Positions 1-6,990 of a DNA stretch of 7,272 nucleotides are shown piece after piece. The DNA lies in NCBI GenBank assembly GCA_035705495.1, contig DASSWB010000014.1:1-7272 (forward strand), written 5' to 3'. The notes below the pieces were generated by a model. That model was given only the letters and a program-made list of their open reading frames with translations, had not been told where the DNA came from and ran no database searches. A program made the position numbers and the translations under genes. Within the stretch, counting starts at the first letter, position 1. Each line of letters starts with the position of its first letter. The stretch comes from DASSWB01 sp035705495 (GTDB lineage Bacteria > Bacteroidota > Bacteroidia > Flavobacteriales > Flavobacteriaceae).

Positions 1-258
1 ATTATCAATCCCAACCTCATGTTCAACGTCATTGACGAAATGATGGTAAAATGGGAAACCGAAAAAGAGATTCATCAAAATGTGCTTCAGTACAAGAAAA
101 AGAGAAATGAACTCAACAAAAACAATGAAGAATACGAGTTCGATCTCGAATTTCAAGAGAATTTTTTAACCTTTTTGGAGGAAGCGACAGCAGCAATCCA
201 GAAATTAAAAAAGAATATTATCAATAAATCAAACCAGCAAAACCTACAAAACAGATGA
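1..258 (+). CDS. C-terminal part of an unidentified charged helical protein, translationally coupled to the efflux operon (5' end outside window)
   Basis: The frame is open to the left edge, so this is the last 85 codons of a longer gene; the ATG at 19 is probably internal. The visible part is very rich in Lys, Glu and Asn and looks almost entirely alpha-helical. It has a charged stretch (KKKRNELNKNNEEYEFD) followed by an amphipathic helix (FLTFLEEATAAIQKLKK). No signal peptide, membrane segment or catalytic motif is visible. Its TGA stop overlaps the ATG of the adaptor gene by 4 bases (ATGA), so the two are almost certainly co-transcribed and translationally coupled. Genes placed directly before RND pump operons are often TetR- or MarR-type repressors with helical C-termini. 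A regulator is therefore a reasonable guess, but the DNA-binding part, if any, is outside the window. The reading frame is well supported; the function is not assigned. Confidence 0.7.
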   Translation: MINPNLMFNVIDEMMVKWETEKEIHQNVLQYKKKRNELNKNNEEYEFDLEFQENFLTFLEEATAAIQKLKKNIINKSNQQNLQNR

Positions 259-1373
259 AAAAAATAAAATTTTTCGGTTTCTTCCTGACCGCCATATTAA
301 TGATGTCCTGTGGGAAAGATCAAAACGGACAACAACAAGCACAGGGACCAGTTCCCTATCCCGTGATTGAAGTTCCAACAAAAACAGTAACGGGTTATAC
401 GTCTTATCCGGTAAGCATAGAAGGAACCATAAATAGTGCGGTGCGAGGAAAAGTACCTGGATATATTACGCAAGTATTGGTAGACGCTGGACAACAAGTA
501 CGAAAAGGACAGTTGCTTTTTAAACTGGAAACCCAATCCTTATCACAAGAAGCGGGTGCAGCGCGTGCGAATGTAAATGCGGCTCAAGTGGAAGTCGACA
601 AATTAAAACCTTTGGTGGAAAAAGGTATTATCAGTTCGGTGCAATTGGAAACGGCAAAAGCACGTTTGGCGCAAGCTCAGGCTGGATACAATAGTATTGC
701 AGCAAGCATTGATTATTCAAATATAAAAAGTCCGGTTGACGGGTATGTGGGAACCATCAATTTCAGGGAAGGTACATTGGTGAGTCCGAATGATCCGACT
801 CCGCTTACCACGGTTTCAGACATTGATGAAGTTTATGCATTTTTCTCAATGAACGAAAGGGATTATTTAGATTTCATTCAAAATGCTGAGGGAGAAACAA
901 TTTCAGAAAAAATAAAAAATTTCCCTCCTGTTGAATTGCAATTGGTAAACGGCGAAATTTACAAACATGAAGGCACGATTGAAACCGTGAGCGGCCAAGT
1001 TGATCCATCAACCGGAACCGTGAGTTTCAGGGCAAAATTTCCAAACCCAAACAGAATTCTGGCCAATGGGAATAGCGGAAACATTAGAATACCCAAAGTT
1101 TACGAAGATGTTCCCGTAGTTCCGGAATCATCAACTTTTGAACAACAAGGGAAAGTTTATGTTTATCAGGTTCAAGGCGATTCCGTGGCAATTTCAAAAG
1201 TAGTTGACGTACGAGATCGTGTCAATAATCTAGTAATTATTTCAGGAGGTATTGCGCCAGGAGAAAAAATCGTGGCCAAAGGAGTGGGGAAACTTAGAAA
1301 TAGCACGCCGATAGCACCTCAACCAGTTGCTTTTGACAGTATTGCACAACCTTATGAAACAGTTTTTAAATAA
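255..1373 (+). CDS. RND efflux periplasmic adaptor subunit (AcrA/MexA-type membrane fusion lipoprotein)
   Basis: This 372-residue protein is the periplasmic adaptor joining the inner-membrane RND pump to the outer-membrane channel. Residues 1-18 form a lipoprotein signal (MKKIKFF, hydrophobic core, then LMMSC) with Cys19 as the predicted lipidated residue. Family-typical parts follow in order: first lipoyl half at about 56-93 (VRGKVPGYITQVLVDAGQQV); a short alpha-helical hairpin at about 94-152, rich in Ala, Gln and Glu; second lipoyl half at about 157-178 (SPVDGYVG, then REGTLVSP); a beta-barrel domain at about 190-290; and a membrane-proximal domain at about 290-360 (GGIAPGEKIVAKGVGKLRNS). 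Length fits the family. The start is fixed by the lipoprotein signal and by the ATGA overlap with the upstream gene. The RND gene begins 9 bases after its stop. No ribosome binding site of the Shine-Dalgarno type is evident, as is usual in Bacteroidota. The drug specificity cannot be read from the sequence. Confidence 0.96.
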   Translation: MKKIKFFGFFLTAILMMSCGKDQNGQQQAQGPVPYPVIEVPTKTVTGYTSYPVSIEGTINSAVRGKVPGYITQVLVDAGQQVRKGQLLFKLETQSLSQEAGAARANVNAAQVEVDKLKPLVEKGIISSVQLETAKARLAQAQAGYNSIAASIDYSNIKSPVDGYVGTINFREGTLVSPNDPTPLTTVSDIDEVYAFFSMNERDYLDFIQNAEGETISEKIKNFPPVELQLVNGEIYKHEGTIETVSGQVDPSTGTVSFRAKFPNPNRILANGNSGNIRIPKVYEDVPVVPESSTFEQQGKVYVYQVQGDSVAISKVVDVRDRVNNLVIISGGIAPGEKIVAKGVGKLRNSTPIAPQPVAFDSIAQPYETVFK

Positions 1374-1382
1374 GAACTACCT

Positions 1383-4300
1383 ATGTTAAAGAAATTTATT
1401 GACAGACCTGTATTATCTACAGTTGTCTCCATCGTTATATTAATATTGGGGATTTTGGGAATCACAACACTTCCCATCACCCAATATCCTGACATTGCAC
1501 CACCTACGGTTCAAGTTTCTGCCAGTTATCAAGGAGCAAACGCTGAAACTGTTTTGGAAAGTGTGATTATTCCCATCGAAGAACAGATCAATGGTGTAGA
1601 GGGAATGACTTATATTACCTCCTCTGCCAGTAATAGTGGAAGGGCCAGTATTCAAGTGTTTTTTGAACAGGGCGTAGATCCGGATATCGCAGCAGTAAAC
1701 GTACAGAATCGTGTAGCACGTGCGACCCCATTGCTCCCAAGAGAGGTGACGCAATCTGGAGTTACAACCCAAAAGGAGCAGACTAGTGCTTTGATGTTCA
1801 TGACGGTGATGTCAGAAAATGAGGAATATGACGCGACCTTCATCCAAAACTACCTGAATATCAATGTTCTTCCAGAATTAAAAAGGATTAATGGTGTTGG
1901 AGATGTTCGTGTTTTTGGGTCTAAAAATTACGCGATGCGGATTTGGTTGCAGCCAGATAAATTAGCTGCTTACAATCTAATTCCATCAGATGTGACCGCG
2001 GCAATCAACGAACAAAGTTTGGAAGCCGCAGCCGGATCATTAGGTCAAAACAATGCGGAAGCTTTCGAATATGTAATCAGATATGGCGGTCGTTATACCA
2101 CTGCGGAACAATACAGCGATATAATTATCAAATCCCTTGGAAATGGAAACTTCCTTCGATTAGGTGATGTAGCTGAAGTGGAACTTGATGCCGAAGGTTA
2201 TTCTGTTATTTCTTATACCAACGGAAAACCCGGAGTGAGTATGGCGGTTTATCAAACACCGGGATCCAACGCAAAAGAAATTATTGAAACCATTCACGCC
2301 AAAGTTGCAGATTTAGAAAAGGATTTCCCGCGAGGATTAAAAGTATTGGTGAATTTTGATACGAATGAATTTTTAACTGCTTCCATTGAGAAAGTGGTTG
2401 TGACTCTTATTGAAGCTTTCCTACTGGTATTTTTGGTGGTGTTTCTATTCCTTCAAGATTTTAAATCGACCTTAATTCCTGCAATTGCAGTTCCGGTTTC
2501 CATTATTGGTACTTTCTTTTTCCTGAATTTATTCGGGTATTCTATCAACTTATTGACATTATTTGCGCTGGTTCTCGCAATTGGTATTGTGGTGGATGAT
2601 GCAATTGTTGTTGTGGAAGCGGTCCACGCAAAACTGGAAGAAGGCGCCGAAAGTGCCAGAAAAGCGAGTCATTCTGCCATGGAAGAAATTTCAGGAGCCA
2701 TCGTATCCATTACATTGGTAATGGCCGCGGTTTTTATTCCAGTGACTTTCATTCAAGGACCTACAGGGGTTTTCTATGAACAATTCGGTATCACACTTAT
2801 TGTGGCCATTTTTATTTCGGCCATTAACGCACTTACTTTGAGTCCCGCGCTCTGTGCTTTGCTGTTGAAACCTCATCATGAAAAGCAAGGAAAGAAAAAA
2901 GGTTTTATGAAACGTTTTTTTACCGCTTTTAACGCTGGATTTGAAGCTACGACCAAAAAATATGTTCGTTCCTTAGGATTCCTTTATCGCCATAAATGGA
3001 TTACAGTAATCATTCTTGTACTTTCTGTGGCGGGTATTTTCTGGGCTTCTTCAACTACGCCTAAAGGATTTGTACCCAACGAAGATAGAGGGATGATCTT
3101 TGCCAATATCGAACTTCCCGCTGGTGCTTCTCTGGACAGAACCGTTGAAATTACTGCGGAACTTTCTGAAAAAGCAAGACAAATTCCCGGTGTTGAAGTC
3201 GTATCAATGGTTAATGGTTTTAGCTTTATGGGCGGACAAGGAAGTAACTTCGGACTCGGATTTATCAAACTTGCGCCTTGGGCAGATCGGGAAGAGGAAT
3301 CTATGTCGGTAGAGGCCATTACGGGTCAACTTTTTGGAGTGGCCTCAGGGATAACCGATGCAAACATTATTTTCTTTGCACCTCCAAGTGTGCCCGGATT
3401 TGGTGCTTCTTCGGGATTTGAACTTCAAATATTGGATAAAGCCGGAGGTGAATTTACTGAATTGGATCAAGCGGCGAAAACGTATTTGATGGATTTGATG
3501 CAACGTCCGGAAATTTTGTATGCGCAAAGTTCTTTTAATACAAATTATCCTCAATATGAAATTGATCTAAATGTTGCCAAAGCAAAAGAAGCTGGCGTTT
3601 CAATAAACAGTATCTTTTCTACGTTGCAAGCTTATATAGGAAGCGTTTACGCTGCGGATTTTGCCAAATATGGAAAACAATATAGGGTTTACGTACAGGC
3701 AAAACCGGAAGACAGATCGCAAACCAGCGATCTTAATTCCCTCTTCGTGCGAAATTCCCAAGGTGAAATGGCTCCAATCACTGAATTTGTTCAGCTAAAA
3801 AGGGTTTACGGTCCGCAATCGGTGAACCGTTTCAACCTTTTTAATGCTGCCAGCGTAAGTGGCTCTGCGGCTCCAGGCTATTCTTCTGGAGATGCAATCG
3901 CCGCGATTCAGGAAGTAGGAACAGGTTCATTGCCCTCAAATTACGATATTGCTTTTTCTGGATTGACAAGAGAAGAAGTTTCCGCAGGAAATCAAACTAC
4001 TTTTATTTTTATGTTGAGTATCCTGTTTGTATTCTTCATTCTAGCAGCGCAATATGAAAGTTATTTACTTCCGCTTTCTGTTCTTTTCTCATTACCTGTA
4101 GGGGTTATGGGAGCATATATAGTGACAAGTTTAGCGGGTCTTGAAAACAACGTTTACTTCCAAATCGCACTCATCATGCTGCTTGGTTTATTGGCCAAAA
4201 ACGCGATTCTTATTGTGGAGTTTGCCATTCAACGTCGAAGGGCTGGACTTTCATTAGTAGATTCAGCTTTTGAAGCTGCCAAAGTCCGTTTACGACCTAT

Positions 4301-4529
4301 TTTAATGACCTCTTTTGCATTTATCATTGGTTTATTGCCATTGGTTTTTGCAGGCGGAACTGGAGCGGCCGGTAACCGATCAATTGGGACTGGAGCCGTT
4401 GGCGGATTGCTAATCGGAACTATTTTAGGTGTTTTTGTTATTCCTATTCTATTCATCTTTTTCCAATGGCTGCAAGAAAAATGGGGTAAAAAACCAGAAG
4501 CTGTGGTTGAAAAAAATGATCATATATAA
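1383..4529 (+). CDS. RND multidrug-type efflux transporter, HAE1 family (AcrB/MexB-like), full length
   Basis: This 1048-residue inner-membrane proton/drug antiporter has the size of AcrB (1049). TM1 is at about 11-30, TM2-TM6 at about 336-492, TM7 at about 538-556 and TM8-TM12 at about 872-1030, with two large periplasmic loops between. It opens with the hallmark FIDRPVLSTVVSI and PITQYPDIAPPTV. Proton-relay residues are present: Asp405 and Asp406 in TM4 (GIVVDDAIVVVEAV), Lys939 in TM10 (GLLAKNAILIVEFA), and Arg969 and Thr976 in TM11 (RLRPILMTSFAF). These match AcrB Asp407, Asp408, Lys940, Arg971 and Thr978. The Gly-rich switch loop is at about 612-626 (GFSFMGGQGSNFG). The protein therefore appears active and belongs to the hydrophobic/amphiphilic drug branch rather than the heavy-metal branch. 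Two residues of the AcrB phenylalanine trap are replaced (Ala136, Ser608), so specificity may differ. The ATG at 1383 fits the conserved N-terminus. It is co-transcribed with the adaptor and outer-membrane genes. Confidence 0.98.
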   Translation: MLKKFIDRPVLSTVVSIVILILGILGITTLPITQYPDIAPPTVQVSASYQGANAETVLESVIIPIEEQINGVEGMTYITSSASNSGRASIQVFFEQGVDPDIAAVNVQNRVARATPLLPREVTQSGVTTQKEQTSALMFMTVMSENEEYDATFIQNYLNINVLPELKRINGVGDVRVFGSKNYAMRIWLQPDKLAAYNLIPSDVTAAINEQSLEAAAGSLGQNNAEAFEYVIRYGGRYTTAEQYSDIIIKSLGNGNFLRLGDVAEVELDAEGYSVISYTNGKPGVSMAVYQTPGSNAKEIIETIHAKVADLEKDFPRGLKVLVNFDTNEFLTASIEKVVVTLIEAFLLVFLVVFLFLQDFKSTLIPAIAVPVSIIGTFFFLNLFGYSINLLTLFALVLAIGIVVDDAIVVVEAVHAKLEEGAESARKASHSAMEEISGAIVSITLVMAAVFIPVTFIQGPTGVFYEQFGITLIVAIFISAINALTLSPALCALLLKPHHEKQGKKKGFMKRFFTAFNAGFEATTKKYVRSLGFLYRHKWITVIILVLSVAGIFWASSTTPKGFVPNEDRGMIFANIELPAGASLDRTVEITAELSEKARQIPGVEVVSMVNGFSFMGGQGSNFGLGFIKLAPWADREEESMSVEAITGQLFGVASGITDANIIFFAPPSVPGFGASSGFELQILDKAGGEFTELDQAAKTYLMDLMQRPEILYAQSSFNTNYPQYEIDLNVAKAKEAGVSINSIFSTLQAYIGSVYAADFAKYGKQYRVYVQAKPEDRSQTSDLNSLFVRNSQGEMAPITEFVQLKRVYGPQSVNRFNLFNAASVSGSAAPGYSSGDAIAAIQEVGTGSLPSNYDIAFSGLTREEVSAGNQTTFIFMLSILFVFFILAAQYESYLLPLSVLFSLPVGVMGAYIVTSLAGLENNVYFQIALIMLLGLLAKNAILIVEFAIQRRRAGLSLVDSAFEAAKVRLRPILMTSFAFIIGLLPLVFAGGTGAAGNRSIGTGAVGGLLIGTILGVFVIPILFIFFQWLQEKWGKKPEAVVEKNDHI

Positions 4530-4539
4530 GTTTTTAAAA

Positions 4540-5934
4540 ATGAAAAAATTGAAATTATATAAACTCATATTGGTACCGGGACTGTTACTGTCACTGCAAT
4601 CATGTTTTGTGGCCAAGGATTATTCCCAGCCACAAGCTGTTGAAGCGGAATCATACCGAACCGATTTATTGACAACAGATACTTTGTCAATGGCAGAAGT
4701 ATCATGGACCGAAATGTTTACTGATCCCATTCTAAGATCTTACATCGAAGAAGGATTGGAAAACAACATTGATATCCGGATTGCTATTCAGCAAATATTG
4801 GCAGCGGAAGCTTATGCAAAACAAGGAAAAGCAGGATACTTGCCTTCTTTAAATGCTGATGTACAAGCCGCACATCAAAAAACTTCGGCAAATGGTCAAT
4901 TTGGTGTTTCAGAAAACGTGACTCAGTTTGATTTGTCCGCAAATCTCTCTTGGGAAGCTGATATTTGGGGAAAGATAAGAAGTCAGGATCGTGCATTTCA
5001 AGCCAATTATTTACAATCGGTTGCAGCGCATCAAGCGGTAAAAACCGAACTTATTGCAAATATCGCTACGTTTTATTACCAATTGTTGGCAATAGACGAA
5101 CAAATCCGCATTACAAAGCAAACCATTGAAACACGGGGAAGTAGTTTGGAAACGACTTCTGCATTGAAAGATGCGGGAATGGTCACCGAAGTTGCAGTAA
5201 AACAAACGGAAGCGCAATTGTACAGGGCACAAGCGGTTTTGTTGGAACTGGAAAACAGCGCCCGACTTCTAGAAAACACGCTTTCAATTTTATTGGGGCA
5301 TGCTCCACATGAAATCAATAGAAGCAGCTTGATCGAGCAAGTAATCACGACCGAATTAAAAATTGGTGTTCCGGCGCAACTTTTAAGAAATCGGCCAGAT
5401 GTTATTGCGGCGGAATTTAATCTGCGAAACGCTTTTGAATTGACAAACGTTGCAAAAAGTAATTTTTACCCTTCATTAAGGCTGTCTGCTTCCGGCGGAT
5501 TACAGAGTATGGAATTCGAAGATTGGTTTAGTGCAAATTCTTTATTTGCCGGTGTGGTTGGATCTTTGGCGCAACCAATTTTCAATCAACGGCAGATCAA
5601 AACCCAGTATGAAGTTTCACAAGCGCAACAGGAAATTGCTTTTTTAAATTTCCGAAGAGCGATTTTAAACGCTTCGAGAGAAGTTTCGGATGCACTTTAT
5701 AATTATGAAACTGCAGAAGAAAGAATCGATATTAAAACAAATGAATATGAAGCTTATGCATTAGCAACTTCTTATTCCGAAGAACTGTTGAATAATGGTT
5801 TGGCAAATTATCTTGAAGTTTTGACCGCTCGTGAAAATGCTTTGAATTCGCAACTCGAACTCATTAATGCGGAATTGGAGAAACTGACTTCAATAGTAGA
5901 ATTGTACCGCGCACTAGGCGGTGGATGGAAATAG
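4540..5934 (+). CDS. TolC-like outer-membrane efflux lipoprotein (NodT/OprM type)
   Basis: This is the outer-membrane channel of the pump, 464 residues from the chosen start. The N-terminus MKKLKLYKLILVPGLLLSLQSC is a lipoprotein signal with lipobox LQSC and predicted lipidated Cys22. Two outer-membrane efflux repeats follow, at about 60-250 and 280-460. Family signatures are WEADIWGKIR (138-147), LLRNRPDVIAAEFNLR (281-296), FYPSLRLSASGG (309-320) and the C-terminal ELYRALGGGW (454-463). Long helical segments match the periplasmic alpha-barrel. The frame is open back to an ATG at 4429, but that adds 37 residues translated inside the RND gene that would bury the signal peptide. An ATG at 4516 (MIIYKFLK added, 14-base overlap with the RND gene) is possible. 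The ATG at 4540, 11 codons after neither motif loss nor overlap, gives a standard signal peptide and lies 10 bases past the RND stop. It is the last gene of the operon, followed by a strong terminator. Confidence 0.95.
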   Translation: MKKLKLYKLILVPGLLLSLQSCFVAKDYSQPQAVEAESYRTDLLTTDTLSMAEVSWTEMFTDPILRSYIEEGLENNIDIRIAIQQILAAEAYAKQGKAGYLPSLNADVQAAHQKTSANGQFGVSENVTQFDLSANLSWEADIWGKIRSQDRAFQANYLQSVAAHQAVKTELIANIATFYYQLLAIDEQIRITKQTIETRGSSLETTSALKDAGMVTEVAVKQTEAQLYRAQAVLLELENSARLLENTLSILLGHAPHEINRSSLIEQVITTELKIGVPAQLLRNRPDVIAAEFNLRNAFELTNVAKSNFYPSLRLSASGGLQSMEFEDWFSANSLFAGVVGSLAQPIFNQRQIKTQYEVSQAQQEIAFLNFRRAILNASREVSDALYNYETAEERIDIKTNEYEAYALATSYSEELLNNGLANYLEVLTARENALNSQLELINAELEKLTSIVELYRALGGGWK

Positions 5935-5966
5935 TTTTTTAAGGTTGTTTTGGTTAAATTTGGTTG

Positions 5967-5996
5967 CTGCCCCGAAAATTTCGGGGCAGTTTTTTT
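5967..5996 (+). terminator. Rho-independent terminator of the efflux operon
   Basis: A perfect 8-bp GC-rich stem (CTGCCCCG at 5967-5974 with CGGGGCAG at 5982-5989) closes a loop of AAAATTT, in which three further A-T pairs could form. Seven T residues follow directly at 5990-5996. It begins 32 bases after the stop of the outer-membrane gene. Read on the opposite strand, the hairpin also follows the stop of the convergent YciI-domain gene, but no T-tract follows it there (CAACCAAATTT). It should therefore terminate mainly the + strand transcript and at most weakly the other. Confidence 0.9.
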
Positions 5997-6495
5997 ATTT
6001 TAATTTTCCACCTTTCTCGGTCCACCACGGGTGAATTTCGACTTTTAACCTACCTGCTTTTACCATCGGGTCCATATTTGCCAAACTATCGGCTTCTTGT
6101 TGCGTGGGTGTTTGATAAACAACAATTCCGCGTAATTCGCCATCGTCTCCCATAGGCCCAATTAAACTTGCATAACCTTCAGTTGCCATACGGTTCAAAT
6201 GCGCCAAATGTCCTTCCATCAATTTTGCGGTTTCAAGAGAATCTTGGCTCCTGTTTTCTCCGGATTTGAGAAAAACCATATAATACTGCTGCATTAAATA
6301 AGTGGAATCTCCTTCCTTGTACAAAAAGGCCTGATAGCCTTTTTCCTTTAAATCTTCCGCTTGTTTTTCCAAATCGGGTTTCAACAATTCAACTTTTTCG
6401 GGACTCGGAATGCTTCTAGGTGTTTCTTTTACTTTTTCCTCGCAAGAATACATTGCGAAAGTCAGAACGGAAATTGCGAAAACAAATTTTTTCAT
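5995..6495 (-). CDS. YciI-like domain lipoprotein, exported, function unknown
   Basis: This 166-residue protein starts with a lipoprotein signal (MKKFVFAISVLTFAMYSC), with Cys18 as the predicted lipidated residue. After a charged helical linker (about 32-52), a YciI-type domain occupies about 70-158. It shows YYMVFLKSG (71-79), the His-containing helix MEGHLAHLNRMATEG (93-107), LIGPMGDDGELRGIVVYQ (111-128), MDPMVKAGRL (141-150) and EIHPWW (153-158). The pattern His, LxGP, DDG, DPxxKAG, then HPW is typical of the family, a ferredoxin-like fold related to muconolactone isomerase whose cytoplasmic members mostly lack a known activity. Export as a lipoprotein sets this one apart from YciI itself. 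The acidic CEE at the mature N-terminus might favour surface display, which is inference only. It lies 9 bases after the CYTH gene and is probably the last gene of that operon. Domain assignment is firm; substrate and role are unknown. Confidence 0.9.
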   Translation of the reverse strand: MKKFVFAISVLTFAMYSCEEKVKETPRSIPSPEKVELLKPDLEKQAEDLKEKGYQAFLYKEGDSTYLMQQYYMVFLKSGENRSQDSLETAKLMEGHLAHLNRMATEGYASLIGPMGDDGELRGIVVYQTPTQQEADSLANMDPMVKAGRLKVEIHPWWTEKGGKLK

Positions 6496-6504
6496 ATTTT
6501 TAAT

Positions 6505-6972
6505 TTACCAGTTTTTATACGGATTTTTACTCAGGAAAGAATTGTAATAGCGCTTGTCACCACTGACTTCCTTCCCAAGCCATTCGGGTTTTTCAAAATA
6601 TTCTTCTTCTGATTTCAGTTCTATTTCAGCGATTGTGAGTCCGGCGTTGTCACCTAAAAACTCATCGACTTCAAAAATATGATCTCCCACACGGATTTCA
6701 TACCGAAATTTCTCGATTTTTCCGGGTTCTGCCAGTTTCAAGAGTTCCAGCGCGTCTTTAAAATCGATTTTTTTCTCCCATTCAAAACGTGTTAAACCTG
6801 AATCATTGCTTTTTCCTTTTATGGTGATAAAAGCTTCTTCTTCTTTTGTTCTCACTCGGACAGTCCGTTCTTGATGACTGTTCAGGTAAGCTTGTATAAT
6901 TTTCGTTTTTGAAAAAGCCTCGGATTTAAAACCTTCTGAAGTCACTAAAAATTTACGTTCTATTTCGGTCAT
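6505..6972 (-). CDS. CYTH-domain protein, short triphosphate tunnel metalloenzyme (probable inorganic triphosphatase)
   Basis: This 155-residue cytoplasmic protein consists of one CYTH domain. It opens with the diagnostic ExExK motif (Glu3, Glu5, Lys7 in TEIERKFLV). The alternating charged residues expected to line the tunnel are also visible: Arg39 and Arg41 (VRVRTK), Lys52 and Lys54 (TIKGK), Arg62 and Glu64 (TRFEWE), Lys88 and Arg90, Asp103 (FEVDEF), Glu116 and Glu118 (AEIELKSEEE), and Lys140 and Arg141 in SGDKRYYNS. Length and the GDKRYYN motif match the short bacterial class exemplified by Nitrosomonas europaea NeuTTM, a metal-dependent tripolyphosphatase. Hydrolysis of tripolyphosphate is therefore the best guess. 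The much longer thiamine triphosphatases and class IV adenylate cyclases share the fold, so the substrate is not certain. All key residues are present and nothing suggests decay. It sits 18 bases after the SDR-like gene and 9 bases before the lipoprotein gene. Confidence 0.93.
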   Translation of the reverse strand: MTEIERKFLVTSEGFKSEAFSKTKIIQAYLNSHQERTVRVRTKEEEAFITIKGKSNDSGLTRFEWEKKIDFKDALELLKLAEPGKIEKFRYEIRVGDHIFEVDEFLGDNAGLTIAEIELKSEEEYFEKPEWLGKEVSGDKRYYNSFLSKNPYKNW

Positions 6973-6990
6973 TTTTTAATTTTGAAAAAT

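Noticed and set aside
297..536. An open frame of 79 codons on the - strand opposite the adaptor gene
   Set aside because: Tyr/Arg/Ser-rich translation without recognisable features; the + strand encodes the adaptor lipoyl domain.
1374..1382. Possible internal promoter or regulatory site between the adaptor and pump genes
   Set aside because: Only 9 bases separate the genes, and I saw no -7/-33 Bacteroidota-type promoter pair that I could defend.
1440..1772. An open frame of 110 codons on the - strand opposite the start of the pump gene
   Set aside because: Its Cys/Arg/His-rich translation is typical of antisense reading, and the + strand frame encodes the conserved RND N-terminus.
2984..3319. 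An open frame of 111 codons on the - strand inside the pump gene
   Set aside because: It lies opposite strongly conserved RND coding sequence, has low-complexity Ser/Pro-rich composition, and shows no domain or signal. It is a shadow of the real gene.
4429..4539. Upstream extension of the outer-membrane channel gene to the ATG at 4429
   Set aside because: It would place 37 unrelated residues before a standard lipoprotein signal peptide, and these bases encode the conserved last transmembrane segment of the pump in another frame.
5964..6155. A 63-codon + strand frame starting in the terminator region
   Set aside because: It begins inside the hairpin and runs opposite the YciI-domain gene, whose conserved motifs show that the - strand is the coding one.
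6361..6612. An 83-codon, Phe-rich + strand frame across the junction of the lipoprotein and CYTH genes
   Set aside because: Its Phe richness is the complement of Lys/Glu codons on the - strand; both - strand genes are well supported.
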